NCBI GenBank assembly: GCA_022616415.1
Contig: JAKEEU010000213.1
Location: forward strand, 44,731 to 108,730
Source of the DNA: Candidatus Zhuqueibacterota bacterium
GTDB taxonomy: Bacteria > Zhuqueibacterota > Zhuqueibacteria > Zhuqueibacterales > Zhuqueibacteraceae
Length of the DNA stretch: 64,000 bases
Direction of reading: 5' to 3'
The position numbers and the translations under genes were made by a program. A model generated the notes under the pieces. That model was not told the origin of the DNA, searched no databases, and saw only the letters and a program-made list of their open reading frames with translations. Shown here piece by piece: positions 25,861 to 33,935 of the stretch (position 1 is its first letter; each line of letters opens with the position of its first letter).

Positions 25861-26289
25861 ATGAAGAACATGAATCGTTTGATGGTTGCGGCGCTGGTCA
25901 TTGCCGGCCTGCAGCTTACCGCGTGCCAAAAACATCATGCCGGCCACCATGCCGAGCACCCGGCTGAGGTCGAGGCTATTCCCGGCTCGGACGTCAAGAA
26001 GGTGACTTTGACCGAAAGCGCCGTGAAACGGCTCGACGTCAAAACCGACTACGTCCGTGAGCAGGGAGGCAAAACGGTGGTTCCATACTCTTCGTTGATC
26101 TACGACCCGAAGGGGCAAACCTGGGTCTACACCAGCCCGTCGCCTCGCACCTACGTCCGGCATAAAATCGAGATTGACAGAATTACGGGTGACACAGTGG
26201 TTCTGAACGCTGGCCCACCCGCTGGCACGATGATCGCGTCAGTGGCCGTGGCCGAGTTGTACGGCACCGAGTTCAAGGTTGGGCATTAA
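25861..26289 (+). CDS. Miniature RND adaptor-like lipoprotein, His-rich N-terminus
   Basis: 142 residues with lipobox LQLTAC and then a metal-ligand-like run QKHHAGHHAEHP. The rest resembles only the two ends of a periplasmic adaptor: a start strand VKKVTLTESAVKRLDVKTDYV and the C-terminal membrane-proximal domain VVPYSSLIYDPKGQTWVYTS...GDTVVLNAGPPAGTMI. The coiled-coil hairpin, lipoyl and beta-barrel domains (about 250 residues) are missing. It is encoded between two RND subunits. A second, longer relative is at 35623. It could act as a short clamp or a metal chaperone; this is inference. Confidence 0.75.
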   Translation: MKNMNRLMVAALVIAGLQLTACQKHHAGHHAEHPAEVEAIPGSDVKKVTLTESAVKRLDVKTDYVREQGGKTVVPYSSLIYDPKGQTWVYTSPSPRTYVRHKIEIDRITGDTVVLNAGPPAGTMIASVAVAELYGTEFKVGH

Positions 26290-26431
26290 CTGGTTGCTGG
26301 ATCCTTGATGCTGGATGCTCGATGCTGAATTCTCCATTCTGGATGCTGGTAGCAGAATGGTCATCATTCAGAGTGCAGTTAGGAGCAAGGATCGAGTATC
26401 AAGCATCAAGGATCAAGTACCCAGCAACCAG
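26290..26431. repeat. Inverted repeat with GATGCTGGATGCTCGATGCT-type arms
   Basis: The left arm from 26290 (CTGGTTGCTGGATCCTTGATG) is inverted at 26402-26431 (AGCATCAAGGATCAAG... CAGCAACCAG), with degenerate GATGCTGGATGCT words between. It fills the gap between the mini-adaptor and second RND gene and shows no coding potential. Confidence 0.75.
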
Positions 26432-26495
26432 CACCTTCTGCTTCTCAAATTTAAGAGTTTGACTTTGTAAGGAAAACTAAGCATAGAGGTTCGCT

Positions 26496-29400
26496 ATGAT
26501 GCGATGGATTGTTGGATCGAGCCTGAAGTTCCGGTTCCTGGTGATTGCGATCGCCGCGGGACTGATGTACTTCGGCATCGGGCAACTTGGCAAAATGCCG
26601 GTGGACGTCTTCCCTGAGTTCGCCCCGCCGATGGTCGAGATTCAGACCATCAGCCTCGGGCTTTCTCCGGAAGAAGTCGAGTCCCTGGTCACCATTCCTT
26701 TGGAACAGGTGCTCGCCGGTGTGCCCGGAATGACGGTCTTGCGCTCCAGATCCGTTCCGGATTTGTCGGCAATCAAAATGTACTTTGCGGCCGGCACCGA
26801 TCTGTTGCTGGCGCGGCAGATGGTGCACGAGCGCATTACAACCGTAGTGCCCACGCTGCCCACTTGGGCCAGCCCACCGGTAATGTTGCCGCCCCTGTCG
26901 GCGACCAGCCGGATGATGAAGATCGGAATTTCCTCGAAAACCCGGTCCGTGATCGATTTATCGATGATCATGTATTGGACCATCCAGCAGCGTATAAAGC
27001 GCGTCCCTGGGGTGGCCAATGTTGCCATCTGGGGCGAGCGCATCGAGATGTTCCAGGTGAACGTCGTGCCGGAATTGTTGAAAAAGCACAAAGTCACGTT
27101 GGATGAGGTGATGGAGGCCACGGCGAACGCCTTGGACGTGGGGTTGTTCCAGTTTACCCAGGGACACCACGTTGGCAGCGGTGGGTGGGTGGACACACCC
27201 AATCAAAGACTGCAAGTCCGGCACGTGTTACCCATGGTCAAGGATTTTGAAAATGTTACTGCCGCTCCCCTGGCCGAAATGCCGGTTGCGGTCAGGAATG
27301 GCAAGCAACTCTATTTGAAGGACGTGGCCGAAGTGGTGATGGGTCACCAGCCCATGGTTGGGGAGGGCATTGTCAACGACGGCATCGGCCTGATGTGCAT
27401 CGTGGAAAAATTCCCCTGGGGCAACACCCTGCGAGTGACCGCAGAGGTGGAAAAGGCCATCGACGCCATGCGGCCCGGTCTCCCGGATGTGGATATTGAC
27501 ACGGCCATCTTCCGGCCCGCTACTTTCATCGAGACCTCCATCGATAATCTCAACAAGGCGCTGCTTATCGCCGCGGTGCTCGTGATTCTCGTGCTGTTTG
27601 CCTTTCTCTACGAGTGGCGCACTGCACTGATCAGCGCGACCGCGATCCCCTTGTCGCTGATGACGGCGCTCATGGTGCTTTACTTGCGCGATACCACCAT
27701 CAACACCATGGTGCTGGCCGGGCTGGTAATTGCCCTGGGGGCCGTGGTCGATGATGCGATCGTCGATGTCGAAAACATCGTGCGGCGCCTGCGCCAGTAT
27801 CGCAAGGAAGGCAAAAAAACCTCGATTGGCCGGGTTATCTTAGAGGCCTCGTTCGAGGTGCGCCACGCCATTATCTTCTCAACATTGATCGAAGTAGCAG
27901 CGTTGCTGCCGGTCTTCGTGATGGAAGGCCTGTCCGGCGCATTCTTCAAGCCACTGGCGCTCTCGTATTCGATCGCAATTGCAGCCTCGACCGTAGTGGC
28001 GCTGACCGTTACGCCGGCAATGAGCTTTCTGCTGTTGCGCAATGTGGCACTGGAGCACCGCGAATCCCCGCTCACGCGCTGGCTGCAACGCGGCTACGAC
28101 TCGGTGTTGGCGAAGATCGTCAAAAAACCGATCACGGCTTATTCGACGGTCGGCGTCTTCATCCTGGCCGGCCTCTTGATCTATCCGCGGCTCGGGCAGT
28201 CTCTACTTCCTGACTTCAAGGAGAGGGATTTCCTGATGCACTGGCTGACCAAGCCCGGCACTTCCTGGCCGGAGATGCAACGGATCAGCATCCAGAGCGC
28301 CGAGGAGTTACTCGCCATTCCCGGCGTTCTCAACCTCGGCTCCCACATCGGGCAAGCGCTGATCATGGACGAAGTGGTCGGAATGTACTTTGCCGAACAC
28401 TGGGTCAGCGTCGATCCTAAGGTGGACTATGACAAAACGCTGGCCAAGATCACGGAGGTGGTCGACGGCTACCCCGGGATCTATCGGGACGTGCAGACCT
28501 ACCTCAAAGAGCGCATCCGCGAAGTGTTGACCGGAACCTCGGAAGCCATCGTGGTGCGCATCTTTGGCAGCGATCTCGATGTGCTCGGTCAAAAAGCCGC
28601 GGAAGTGAAAGAAGCCTTGTCGAAAATTCCCGGCATCGTCGAGCTGCACTTCTCGTTTCAGGAAAAGATCCCCCAGATCGAAGTCAAAGTCGATCTGGTG
28701 AAGGCGCAAAAATATGGCCTCAAACCGGGCGATATTCGCCGGACAGCGACCACGATGATCGCCGGCGAAGAAGCCGGTGATATTCTCATTGGCAACCGGA
28801 CGTATGACGTGAATGTATGGAGCATACCTTCATCGCGCAACAGTCTAACCGATATTAAGGAGATGTTGATCGACGTTCCGGGCGGCGGTCACGTGCAATT
28901 GCAGGAAGTGGCCAGCGTGGAAGTCAAGCCGACTCCGAACGTCGTCAACCGTGAGCACCTCAAGCGCCGTATCGACGTCGGCGGCAATGTGAAGGGACGC
29001 GATCTCGGCGCCGTCTATGCCGATGTCCAAGCCGCGCTGGCGACCGTCGAGTTCCCGCAGGAATACTACCCGGTGCTGCTCGGAGAGTACACGGAGCGGC
29101 AAGCGGTGCAGCGCAAGATGCTCATTTTTGCGGTCATTGCAGGAATCGCCATTTTCTTCTTCCTGCACACCTCCTTCAAGAACGGGCGTCTGGCAACGCT
29201 GTCCTTCCTGCTGTTACCCTCAGCGTTGGTCGGCGGTGTGCTGGCAGCATGGTTGGGTGACGGCGTCATTTCGCTCGGCTCAATGGTCGGATTCCTCACG
29301 GTGCTGGGCATCTCGGCGCGCAACGGCATTTTGATGATCAACCACTTCCAGCACCTCGAAGAGAAAGAAGGCGAAGCCTTTGGTGTCGGGTTGGTGTTGC

Positions 29401-29666
29401 GCGGCGCCAAAGAGCGACTGGCGCCGATCTTGATGACCGCCTCGACCACCGGCTTGGCGCTCATTCCCTTGGTGATTGCGGGCGCGATTCCCGGCAACGA
29501 AATCGAGCACCCGATGGCCATCGTCATTCTCGGTGGCCTGATCACTTCGACGCTGCTCAACCTGTTTGTGGTGCCGAGCTTGTACTTGAAGTATGGGCGC
29601 CGCAATGATGGCAATGGCAATGGCGCCGCGCGTGCGCAACTTGCAATATCCAGCTTTGGGCGTTAA
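26496..29666 (+). CDS. RND efflux transporter subunit (AcrB/CusA superfamily), second of two
   Basis: 1056 residues, clearly homologous to the subunit at 22586 but diverged, with the same start MMRWIVGSS and the same TM4 Asp pair (VDDAIVDVEN near residue 419). The topology is standard. Tandem, non-identical RND subunits with one accessory protein recall heteromeric pumps such as MdtBC, where two subunits form one trimer; that arrangement is an inference here. It is followed by a repeat-rich gap and a porin-like gene. Confidence 0.9.
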   Translation: MMRWIVGSSLKFRFLVIAIAAGLMYFGIGQLGKMPVDVFPEFAPPMVEIQTISLGLSPEEVESLVTIPLEQVLAGVPGMTVLRSRSVPDLSAIKMYFAAGTDLLLARQMVHERITTVVPTLPTWASPPVMLPPLSATSRMMKIGISSKTRSVIDLSMIMYWTIQQRIKRVPGVANVAIWGERIEMFQVNVVPELLKKHKVTLDEVMEATANALDVGLFQFTQGHHVGSGGWVDTPNQRLQVRHVLPMVKDFENVTAAPLAEMPVAVRNGKQLYLKDVAEVVMGHQPMVGEGIVNDGIGLMCIVEKFPWGNTLRVTAEVEKAIDAMRPGLPDVDIDTAIFRPATFIETSIDNLNKALLIAAVLVILVLFAFLYEWRTALISATAIPLSLMTALMVLYLRDTTINTMVLAGLVIALGAVVDDAIVDVENIVRRLRQYRKEGKKTSIGRVILEASFEVRHAIIFSTLIEVAALLPVFVMEGLSGAFFKPLALSYSIAIAASTVVALTVTPAMSFLLLRNVALEHRESPLTRWLQRGYDSVLAKIVKKPITAYSTVGVFILAGLLIYPRLGQSLLPDFKERDFLMHWLTKPGTSWPEMQRISIQSAEELLAIPGVLNLGSHIGQALIMDEVVGMYFAEHWVSVDPKVDYDKTLAKITEVVDGYPGIYRDVQTYLKERIREVLTGTSEAIVVRIFGSDLDVLGQKAAEVKEALSKIPGIVELHFSFQEKIPQIEVKVDLVKAQKYGLKPGDIRRTATTMIAGEEAGDILIGNRTYDVNVWSIPSSRNSLTDIKEMLIDVPGGGHVQLQEVASVEVKPTPNVVNREHLKRRIDVGGNVKGRDLGAVYADVQAALATVEFPQEYYPVLLGEYTERQAVQRKMLIFAVIAGIAIFFFLHTSFKNGRLATLSFLLLPSALVGGVLAAWLGDGVISLGSMVGFLTVLGISARNGILMINHFQHLEEKEGEAFGVGLVLRGAKERLAPILMTASTTGLALIPLVIAGAIPGNEIEHPMAIVILGGLITSTLLNLFVVPSLYLKYGRRNDGNGNGAARAQLAISSFGR

Positions 29667-29742
29667 TCTCCTTCTGTTAGGAAAGCGAAGGTGGGATATT
29701 CTTGAATCCACAAAGGACAAGTTGAACCAATATGCCTCCTCT

Positions 29743-29789
29743 CCCCCGATTAATTCCCCCTTTCTTGAAAAAGAGAGGGGGAATTGGGG
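29743..29789. repeat. Hairpin repeat CCCCGATTAATTCCCCC type
   Basis: CCCCGATTAATTCCCCCTTT is paired with GAGAGGGGGAATTGGGG around GAAAA. It could work as a terminator for the RND operon but lacks a T-run; this sequence type is a common dispersed hairpin. Confidence 0.6.
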
Positions 29790-29846
29790 CAAGGGTGCTT
29801 GGCTAAGAGCCTTATAGTTTTTAGCACTTCAAAGACAACTTATTTA

Positions 29847-30036
29847 ACTCCACTAGGAGTGCAATGTTTATAGTTAAAAGTCAATTCAGCAATGAAAACT
29901 CCGTAGGAGTGACATGTTGACAGGTGATGAAATTTTCAGGCTATAAGATCATGACAGCATTTTTTCCATTTCACTCCTAAAGGAGTTGAAAACCTTAAGA
30001 ATTTCCGTGACTATAAACATTGCACCCCTACGGGGT
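29847..30036. repeat. Cluster of ACTCC-GGAGT palindromes
   Basis: ACTCCACTAGGAGT (29847-29860), ACTCCGTAGGAGT (29898-29910), ACTCCTAAAGGAGT (29973-29986) and ACCCCTACGGGGT (30024-30036), with recurring GCAATGTTTATAG and its inverse between them. A REP-like cluster that fills most of the 427-base gap before the porin-like gene. Confidence 0.8.
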
Positions 30037-30093
30037 TTGTGCAAAGCGCCTTAGCTTGACACATAATGACGACCTTAAATGGAGAACACTACC

Positions 30094-31248
30094 ATGAACA
30101 GAACACACAAACTGATTGCGATGTGCTGCCGCCCCTTCAACGTATTATTGGCTGCCCTGGCGTTCCTCGTGGTTCCGTCTTTGGGCGAAGCACAAGCGCA
30201 AACCGATCATCCACTAAATTTCGCCGGTGATTTCCGGGTGCGGCATGAACGGACGACCAAGCAGGAACCCGGGGCCACGCCGGATGTTCGGGATCCGCGA
30301 AACCGCGAAGTGGTGCGCTTTCGCTTCGGCATCAACCGCAGGATCAACGGGCTGTTCAATTTCGGCGCGCGGTTGGCGACCGGCTCGCCGGATGATCCCA
30401 ACACCACCGATATCACGCTGGGTGATTTTGTCAATGATCTCACCATCAGTTTGGATCGCGCTTATATGGAGCTGGCCTACAAAAATCTCTTTATCACCGG
30501 CGGCAAATTCGCCAATCCTTTCCGCACCACCGAATTGCTCTGGGATGGGGATGTGAATCTTCAGGGCTTCGGCGCGAGCTACACCTTTTCTGGCTCCAAG
30601 ACAATAATTCCAAAGCTGACCGGGGTGTATTACATCGTCGATGAGCAAACGAGCCGGGGCGACAGCTACATGGGGGGCGGCCAGTTGCAGTTTTCCATCA
30701 ACGCGAGCGAGAACTTGAGCCTGACGTTGGCCGGCGCTTATTATGATTACGAAATTAAGAGCCTGGTCAATGCCAACGCTGCAGATAATATTACGAGCAA
30801 TTTCTTAAATGCTACCGGCGACGCTTACCTCTCGGATTTCGATTTGATCGATGCCGTCGCAACGATCGACTATCGCGGCTTTGGTGAGCAATATCCTCTC
30901 CGGATCGTCGGAGATTTTGTGAAGAACAACGGCGCCGTACAGGGCGAGGACACGGGCTTTGGAATCGACCTCTACCTCGGCAAGGTCGCGAAGAAGAAGG
31001 ACTGGCGCTTTCAATATGGCTATACGCTGGCAGAGAACGACGCCGTCCTGGCCGCCTTTTCGCACGACAACACCACCCTGCCCACCAATTATGAGCAGCA
31101 TACGCTGGGCATCGATTACGTCGCGGTTGAAAACACCATACTCAATTTGACGTTTTACCATTATCGCCGGCATAATCTCAAATCGGCCAACCCCATTGAC
31201 AATGACTTCTTCTCGCGTTTGCGCTTGAATGCGTTGGTGAATTTTTAA
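30094..31248 (+). CDS. Putative outer-membrane porin
   Basis: About 384 residues. The ATG at 30094 (MNRTHKL) has GGAGA 9 bases upstream. A signal peptide runs to about GEAQAQ. The mature part begins NFAGDFRVRHERTTKQ and shows the pattern of the FCB 'putative porin' family: alternating strands, DRAYMELAYKNLFITGGKFANPF near residue 125, FGIDLYLGKVAKKKDWRFQYGY near 290, and a terminal Phe. It probably forms a general outer-membrane channel and may serve the upstream pump, though it is not a TolC homologue. Confidence 0.82.
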   Translation: MNRTHKLIAMCCRPFNVLLAALAFLVVPSLGEAQAQTDHPLNFAGDFRVRHERTTKQEPGATPDVRDPRNREVVRFRFGINRRINGLFNFGARLATGSPDDPNTTDITLGDFVNDLTISLDRAYMELAYKNLFITGGKFANPFRTTELLWDGDVNLQGFGASYTFSGSKTIIPKLTGVYYIVDEQTSRGDSYMGGGQLQFSINASENLSLTLAGAYYDYEIKSLVNANAADNITSNFLNATGDAYLSDFDLIDAVATIDYRGFGEQYPLRIVGDFVKNNGAVQGEDTGFGIDLYLGKVAKKKDWRFQYGYTLAENDAVLAAFSHDNTTLPTNYEQHTLGIDYVAVENTILNLTFYHYRRHNLKSANPIDNDFFSRLRLNALVNF

Positions 31249-31275
31249 ACGGGAGTTGCTCGAAAAACAAAAGCG

Positions 31276-31434
31276 CACGCAAAGACGTTGAGAACGCAAA
31301 GGGCCGCAAAGGAAAGCGTGTCGTGTAGTGGCGGGTACTGCATTATAAAGTGCAGATAAAAATATCATTTTGGGGTTGGAAGAATAACGTTTTGCTTTTC
31401 TTTGCGTAATCTTTGCGACTCTGCGTCTTTGCGT
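31276..31434. mobile_element. Inverted-repeat cassette 4 (CGCAAAG arms), cargo nearly lost
   Basis: Left arm 31276-31317 and right arm 31394-31434 are the GCAAAG/CTTTGC type seen at 9990-10374. Between them only 76 bases remain. One frame of these ends KNIILGLEE then a stop (31358-31387), matching the IVLGLEE end of the GxxExxY gene in cassette 2. It is best read as a cassette whose cargo has been deleted down to its last codons. Confidence 0.65.
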
Positions 31435-31478
31435 GAAAGTTTTTGCTTTTCTGCAACGATTATATTTTTAATAGATCG

Positions 31479-31832
31479 ATGATTAACGCCTCCGCAAATG
31501 AGCAAGGTGTTACAATCAACCGCCTGCGCGGCTTTCTGTTGGCGCTCTTTGTGACCGGACTTTTTGGCGCCGGCGGGGAGTTGCTGCTGCTCGGGCACAC
31601 CGAGGATTTCAAGCAATGGATTCCGCTGATCTTAGTGAGCCTCAGCTTGATCGTCCTCGGCTGGCGCATGCTCGATCGCCGCCGCACGAGCCTGCGGATT
31701 TTTCAAATAACCATGCTGCTCTTCGTGGCGAGCGGATTCACCGGCATGCTTTTGCACTACCGGGCCAACGCGGAATTCGAGCTGGAAAAGAGGAGCGCGG
31801 ACTTTCTTGTCCGCGATGCGAGTGTGGACTAG
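31479..31832 (+). CDS. Small membrane protein, 3' end replaced by a repeat
   Basis: 117 residues from the ATG at 31479. It has three hydrophobic segments (GFLLALFVTGLFGAGGELLLL, WIPLILVSLSLIVLGW, ITMLLFVASGFTGMLL). After HYRANAEFELEK the sequence RSADFLVRDASVD is encoded by the palindromic repeat at 31791-31849, and the stop codon is inside the repeat. The original C-terminus has therefore been lost or replaced. Function unknown; it lies upstream of a secreted HhH protein. Confidence 0.65.
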   Translation: MINASANEQGVTINRLRGFLLALFVTGLFGAGGELLLLGHTEDFKQWIPLILVSLSLIVLGWRMLDRRRTSLRIFQITMLLFVASGFTGMLLHYRANAEFELEKRSADFLVRDASVD

Positions 31833-31849
31833 AAAGTCCACACTCCCCT
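31791..31849. repeat. Palindromic repeat, GCGGACTTTC-TGTCCGC family, inside a gene end
   Basis: GAGCGCGGACTTTCTTGTCC, a spacer and inverted AAAGTCCACACTCCC. It overlaps the last 14 codons of the membrane-protein gene at 31479 and ends 20 bases before the next start codon. Confidence 0.85.
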
Positions 31850-31870
31850 CATAACAAACGGAGCAACATT

Positions 31871-32518
31871 ATGAAGCAATGGCGAAAACTAACGTGCATA
31901 GCGGCGATGGCGATGGTGCTGGTGATTGGATTCGTCGGCATTGCCGGGAGCCAAGCTGGAAAAAACACCGGCATGCTGAACCCGAACCTCGCCGGCGAGA
32001 AAGAGCTGCTGGCGCTGCCACACCTCGACGCCAAGCTGGTGAAAGAGATTTTGAACAAGCGCCCGTTCCTGAGCATGGCGGCATTTCACGCCTTTCTCAG
32101 CGACTCGCTCGGTAAAGAGCAGACGGCCGAGCTTTACGCGAAGCTGTTCGTTCCCATCAACCTCAACACCGCAACGGAGGAAGAGATTCTGCTGATTCCC
32201 GGCGTCGGGAAACGCATCGCGCACGAGTTCGAGGAATATCGGCCGTACCGCGGCTTGGCGCAATTTCGGCGCGAGATCGGCAAGTATGTTGACGAGAAAG
32301 AAGTGGCGCGCCTGGAACAGTACGTTTTTGTGCCGATCAATCTCAACACCGCCAGCGACGCAGACATTCTCAGCATCCCCGGTGTTGGCTCCAAGATGCT
32401 GCATGAGTTTAAAGAGTATCGCCCGTACAAGAGCCTCGAGCAATTCCGCCGGCAGATCGGAAAGTATGTGGATAAAAAGGAGCTGACGCGGCTCGAAACA
32501 TACATTACTCTGGAATGA
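31871..32518 (+). CDS. Exported protein with three helix-hairpin-helix (ComEA-like) repeats
   Basis: 215 residues with a signal peptide ending around GIAGSQAG. Three tandem units follow: LNPNLAGEKELLALPHLDAK, INLNTATEEEILLIPGVGKR and INLNTASDADILSIPGVGSK, the last two being near-perfect ComEA-type HhH motifs. ComEA-like domains bind double-stranded DNA; the first unit is degenerate. No membrane anchor other than the signal peptide is seen, so a periplasmic DNA- or protein-binding role is possible. A strong terminator follows the gene. Confidence 0.85.
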   Translation: MKQWRKLTCIAAMAMVLVIGFVGIAGSQAGKNTGMLNPNLAGEKELLALPHLDAKLVKEILNKRPFLSMAAFHAFLSDSLGKEQTAELYAKLFVPINLNTATEEEILLIPGVGKRIAHEFEEYRPYRGLAQFRREIGKYVDEKEVARLEQYVFVPINLNTASDADILSIPGVGSKMLHEFKEYRPYKSLEQFRRQIGKYVDKKELTRLETYITLE

Positions 32519-32540
32519 TCTCAACTTCAACGCCAGCGCA

Positions 32541-32571
32541 AGGAAAGCCGATACCGGCTTTCCTTTTTTTT
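32541..32571 (+). terminator. Rho-independent terminator
   Basis: GGAAAGCCG (32542-32550) pairs with CGGCTTTCC (32555-32563) around ATAC, followed by eight T residues. It ends the transcript of the HhH gene. Confidence 0.9.
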
Positions 32572-32607
32572 GATAAGGCAAAACGATTTGGGGCAAGACT
32601 ATTAAAG

Positions 32608-32663
32608 CAAAAACTTTTCCACCGAGAAACGCCGAAGACACCGAGAGTCGCCGAGAATTTTCT
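32608..32663. repeat. Single arm with CCGAGA words
   Basis: CAAAAACTTTTCCACCGAGA and further CCGAGA/CCGAAGA words resemble one arm of the word-repeat cassettes (compare CGCAAAG and CCAACGGAT arms). No opposite arm is found nearby, so it may be a solo remnant. Confidence 0.4.
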
Positions 32664-32666
32664 TTA

Positions 32667-32825
32667 CGATTCAGTTAAAATTCAGCTTTATGATTTAAAT
32701 TTAATTTTTTAAATTCGTTGGAAAGCCCGGAAATCGAAATTAAAAGCAAAAATCGACGAACCGTTGCGCTTCAATAATATAGATGACGGTTCAGTTAAAA
32801 TTCAGTTTGCCGTCTTAAATTTAAT
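32667..32825. promoter_or_regulatory. Duplicated TTCAG-N6-TTCAG box, copies 120 bp apart
   Basis: TTCAGTTAAAATTCAG occurs at 32670-32685 and again at 32790-32805, each followed by a similar T/A-rich stretch ending TTAAATTTAATT. This is the CTGAA-N6-CTGAA box on the other strand, 11-bp phase. It lies upstream of the ABC exporter start at 32907 and is its likely control region. Confidence 0.65.
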
Positions 32826-32906
32826 TCATCAAAAAATTGATTCGCATGCAGCCAAACGTTTTGTTTTTATAGTGGCCGTTGCATAACACCAAGGAGGTTT
32901 GCACCT

Positions 32907-33935
32907 ATGTTTCACGACAACAATTCCAAGGCCTCGCGCTCTGAGACCGAGGTATTGGTCGCCAAAGACCTGCGCAAGTCTTACGGCCAAAGAGAAGCGC
33001 TGAAGGGATTATCGTTTTCTTTAAATGCCGGACGTATTCTGGGTTTCCTCGGTCCAAACGGAGCGGGCAAAACCACCGCCATCCGCATTCTGACAACGAT
33101 TTTGGAGCCGGATGCGGGCCACTTCGTGGTGAACGGCATCAGCTCCGATAATCCGGTGGAGCTGCGCCGCAAGATCGGCGTGCTGCCGGAAAGCCTGGGT
33201 TTTCACAAGCAAATGACCGGACTCGAATGCTTGATTTTTTTCGGCCGGCTCTATGGGCGCAGCGCGGCGCAAGCCAAGGCCAATGGCACGGAGCTGCTTG
33301 AAGAAGTAGGCCTGGATAAAAGATCAAAGTCTATGGTTGGCACTTACAGCCGCGGCATGCGGCAACGCTTGGGAATCGCGCGCACGCTGGTCAACGATCC
33401 TTCCGTCCTTTTCCTGGACGAGCCGACTCTGGGCCTGGATCCGCGCGGCCAACAGGAGCTGCTCGAGTTGATCGAGCGGATTGCGCGCGAACGCAATGTC
33501 GGCGTCATTTTGTGCAGCCACGATTTGCCGGAGGTTGAAAGCGTTTGCGACGACGTGCTCATCATGAACTTGGGCCAGGTTGTGGCGTCCGGAACCGTGG
33601 ACGAGGTCATCGGGCGTGGCCGCTCCCGTCAAGGCAGCCTCATGCAGGGAAACGGCATCCGGATCCAGGTCCCGCCGCCGTCGGTTGCAGAAGCCCGGCA
33701 AGTATTAGCGGCCGTGTCGAACGTTATGAAAGCAACCCCCGCTGGCAATAATGAGGGCTGGCTGCGTGTGGAGTTTGCGAATTCGGCTGACGGTGATGCA
33801 GCGGAGGATCCTTACCTCAACAACAGAATTCTGGAGGCGCTTATCCGCGCCGAAATTCCCATCTTGGATTTTGAAACCGAACGCAGCCGGTTGCAAGATG
33901 TCTTTTTGCACTTAACCAAGGAGGCAGTAGCATGA
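32907..33935 (+). CDS. ABC-2 type exporter ATP-binding protein
   Basis: 342 residues with a near-perfect SD (AAGGAGGT) 9 bases upstream. Walker A is GPNGAGKTT near residue 50, the signature is YSRGMRQR (LSGGQ variant common in ABC-2 drug/Cu-type exporters) near 150, Walker B VLFLDEPTLGLD near 168, and switch His in ILCSHDLPE. About 100 C-terminal residues form an extra domain typical of CcmA/NosF-like ATPases. It overlaps the permease gene by 4 bases (ATGA), so the two are translationally coupled. Confidence 0.92.
   Translation: MFHDNNSKASRSETEVLVAKDLRKSYGQREALKGLSFSLNAGRILGFLGPNGAGKTTAIRILTTILEPDAGHFVVNGISSDNPVELRRKIGVLPESLGFHKQMTGLECLIFFGRLYGRSAAQAKANGTELLEEVGLDKRSKSMVGTYSRGMRQRLGIARTLVNDPSVLFLDEPTLGLDPRGQQELLELIERIARERNVGVILCSHDLPEVESVCDDVLIMNLGQVVASGTVDEVIGRGRSRQGSLMQGNGIRIQVPPPSVAEARQVLAAVSNVMKATPAGNNEGWLRVEFANSADGDAAEDPYLNNRILEALIRAEIPILDFETERSRLQDVFLHLTKEAVA

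Noticed and set aside
30029..30048. GG-N10-GC match before the porin-like gene
   Set aside because: It falls inside an ACCCC/GGGGT palindromic repeat and has no TGC at the -12 position.
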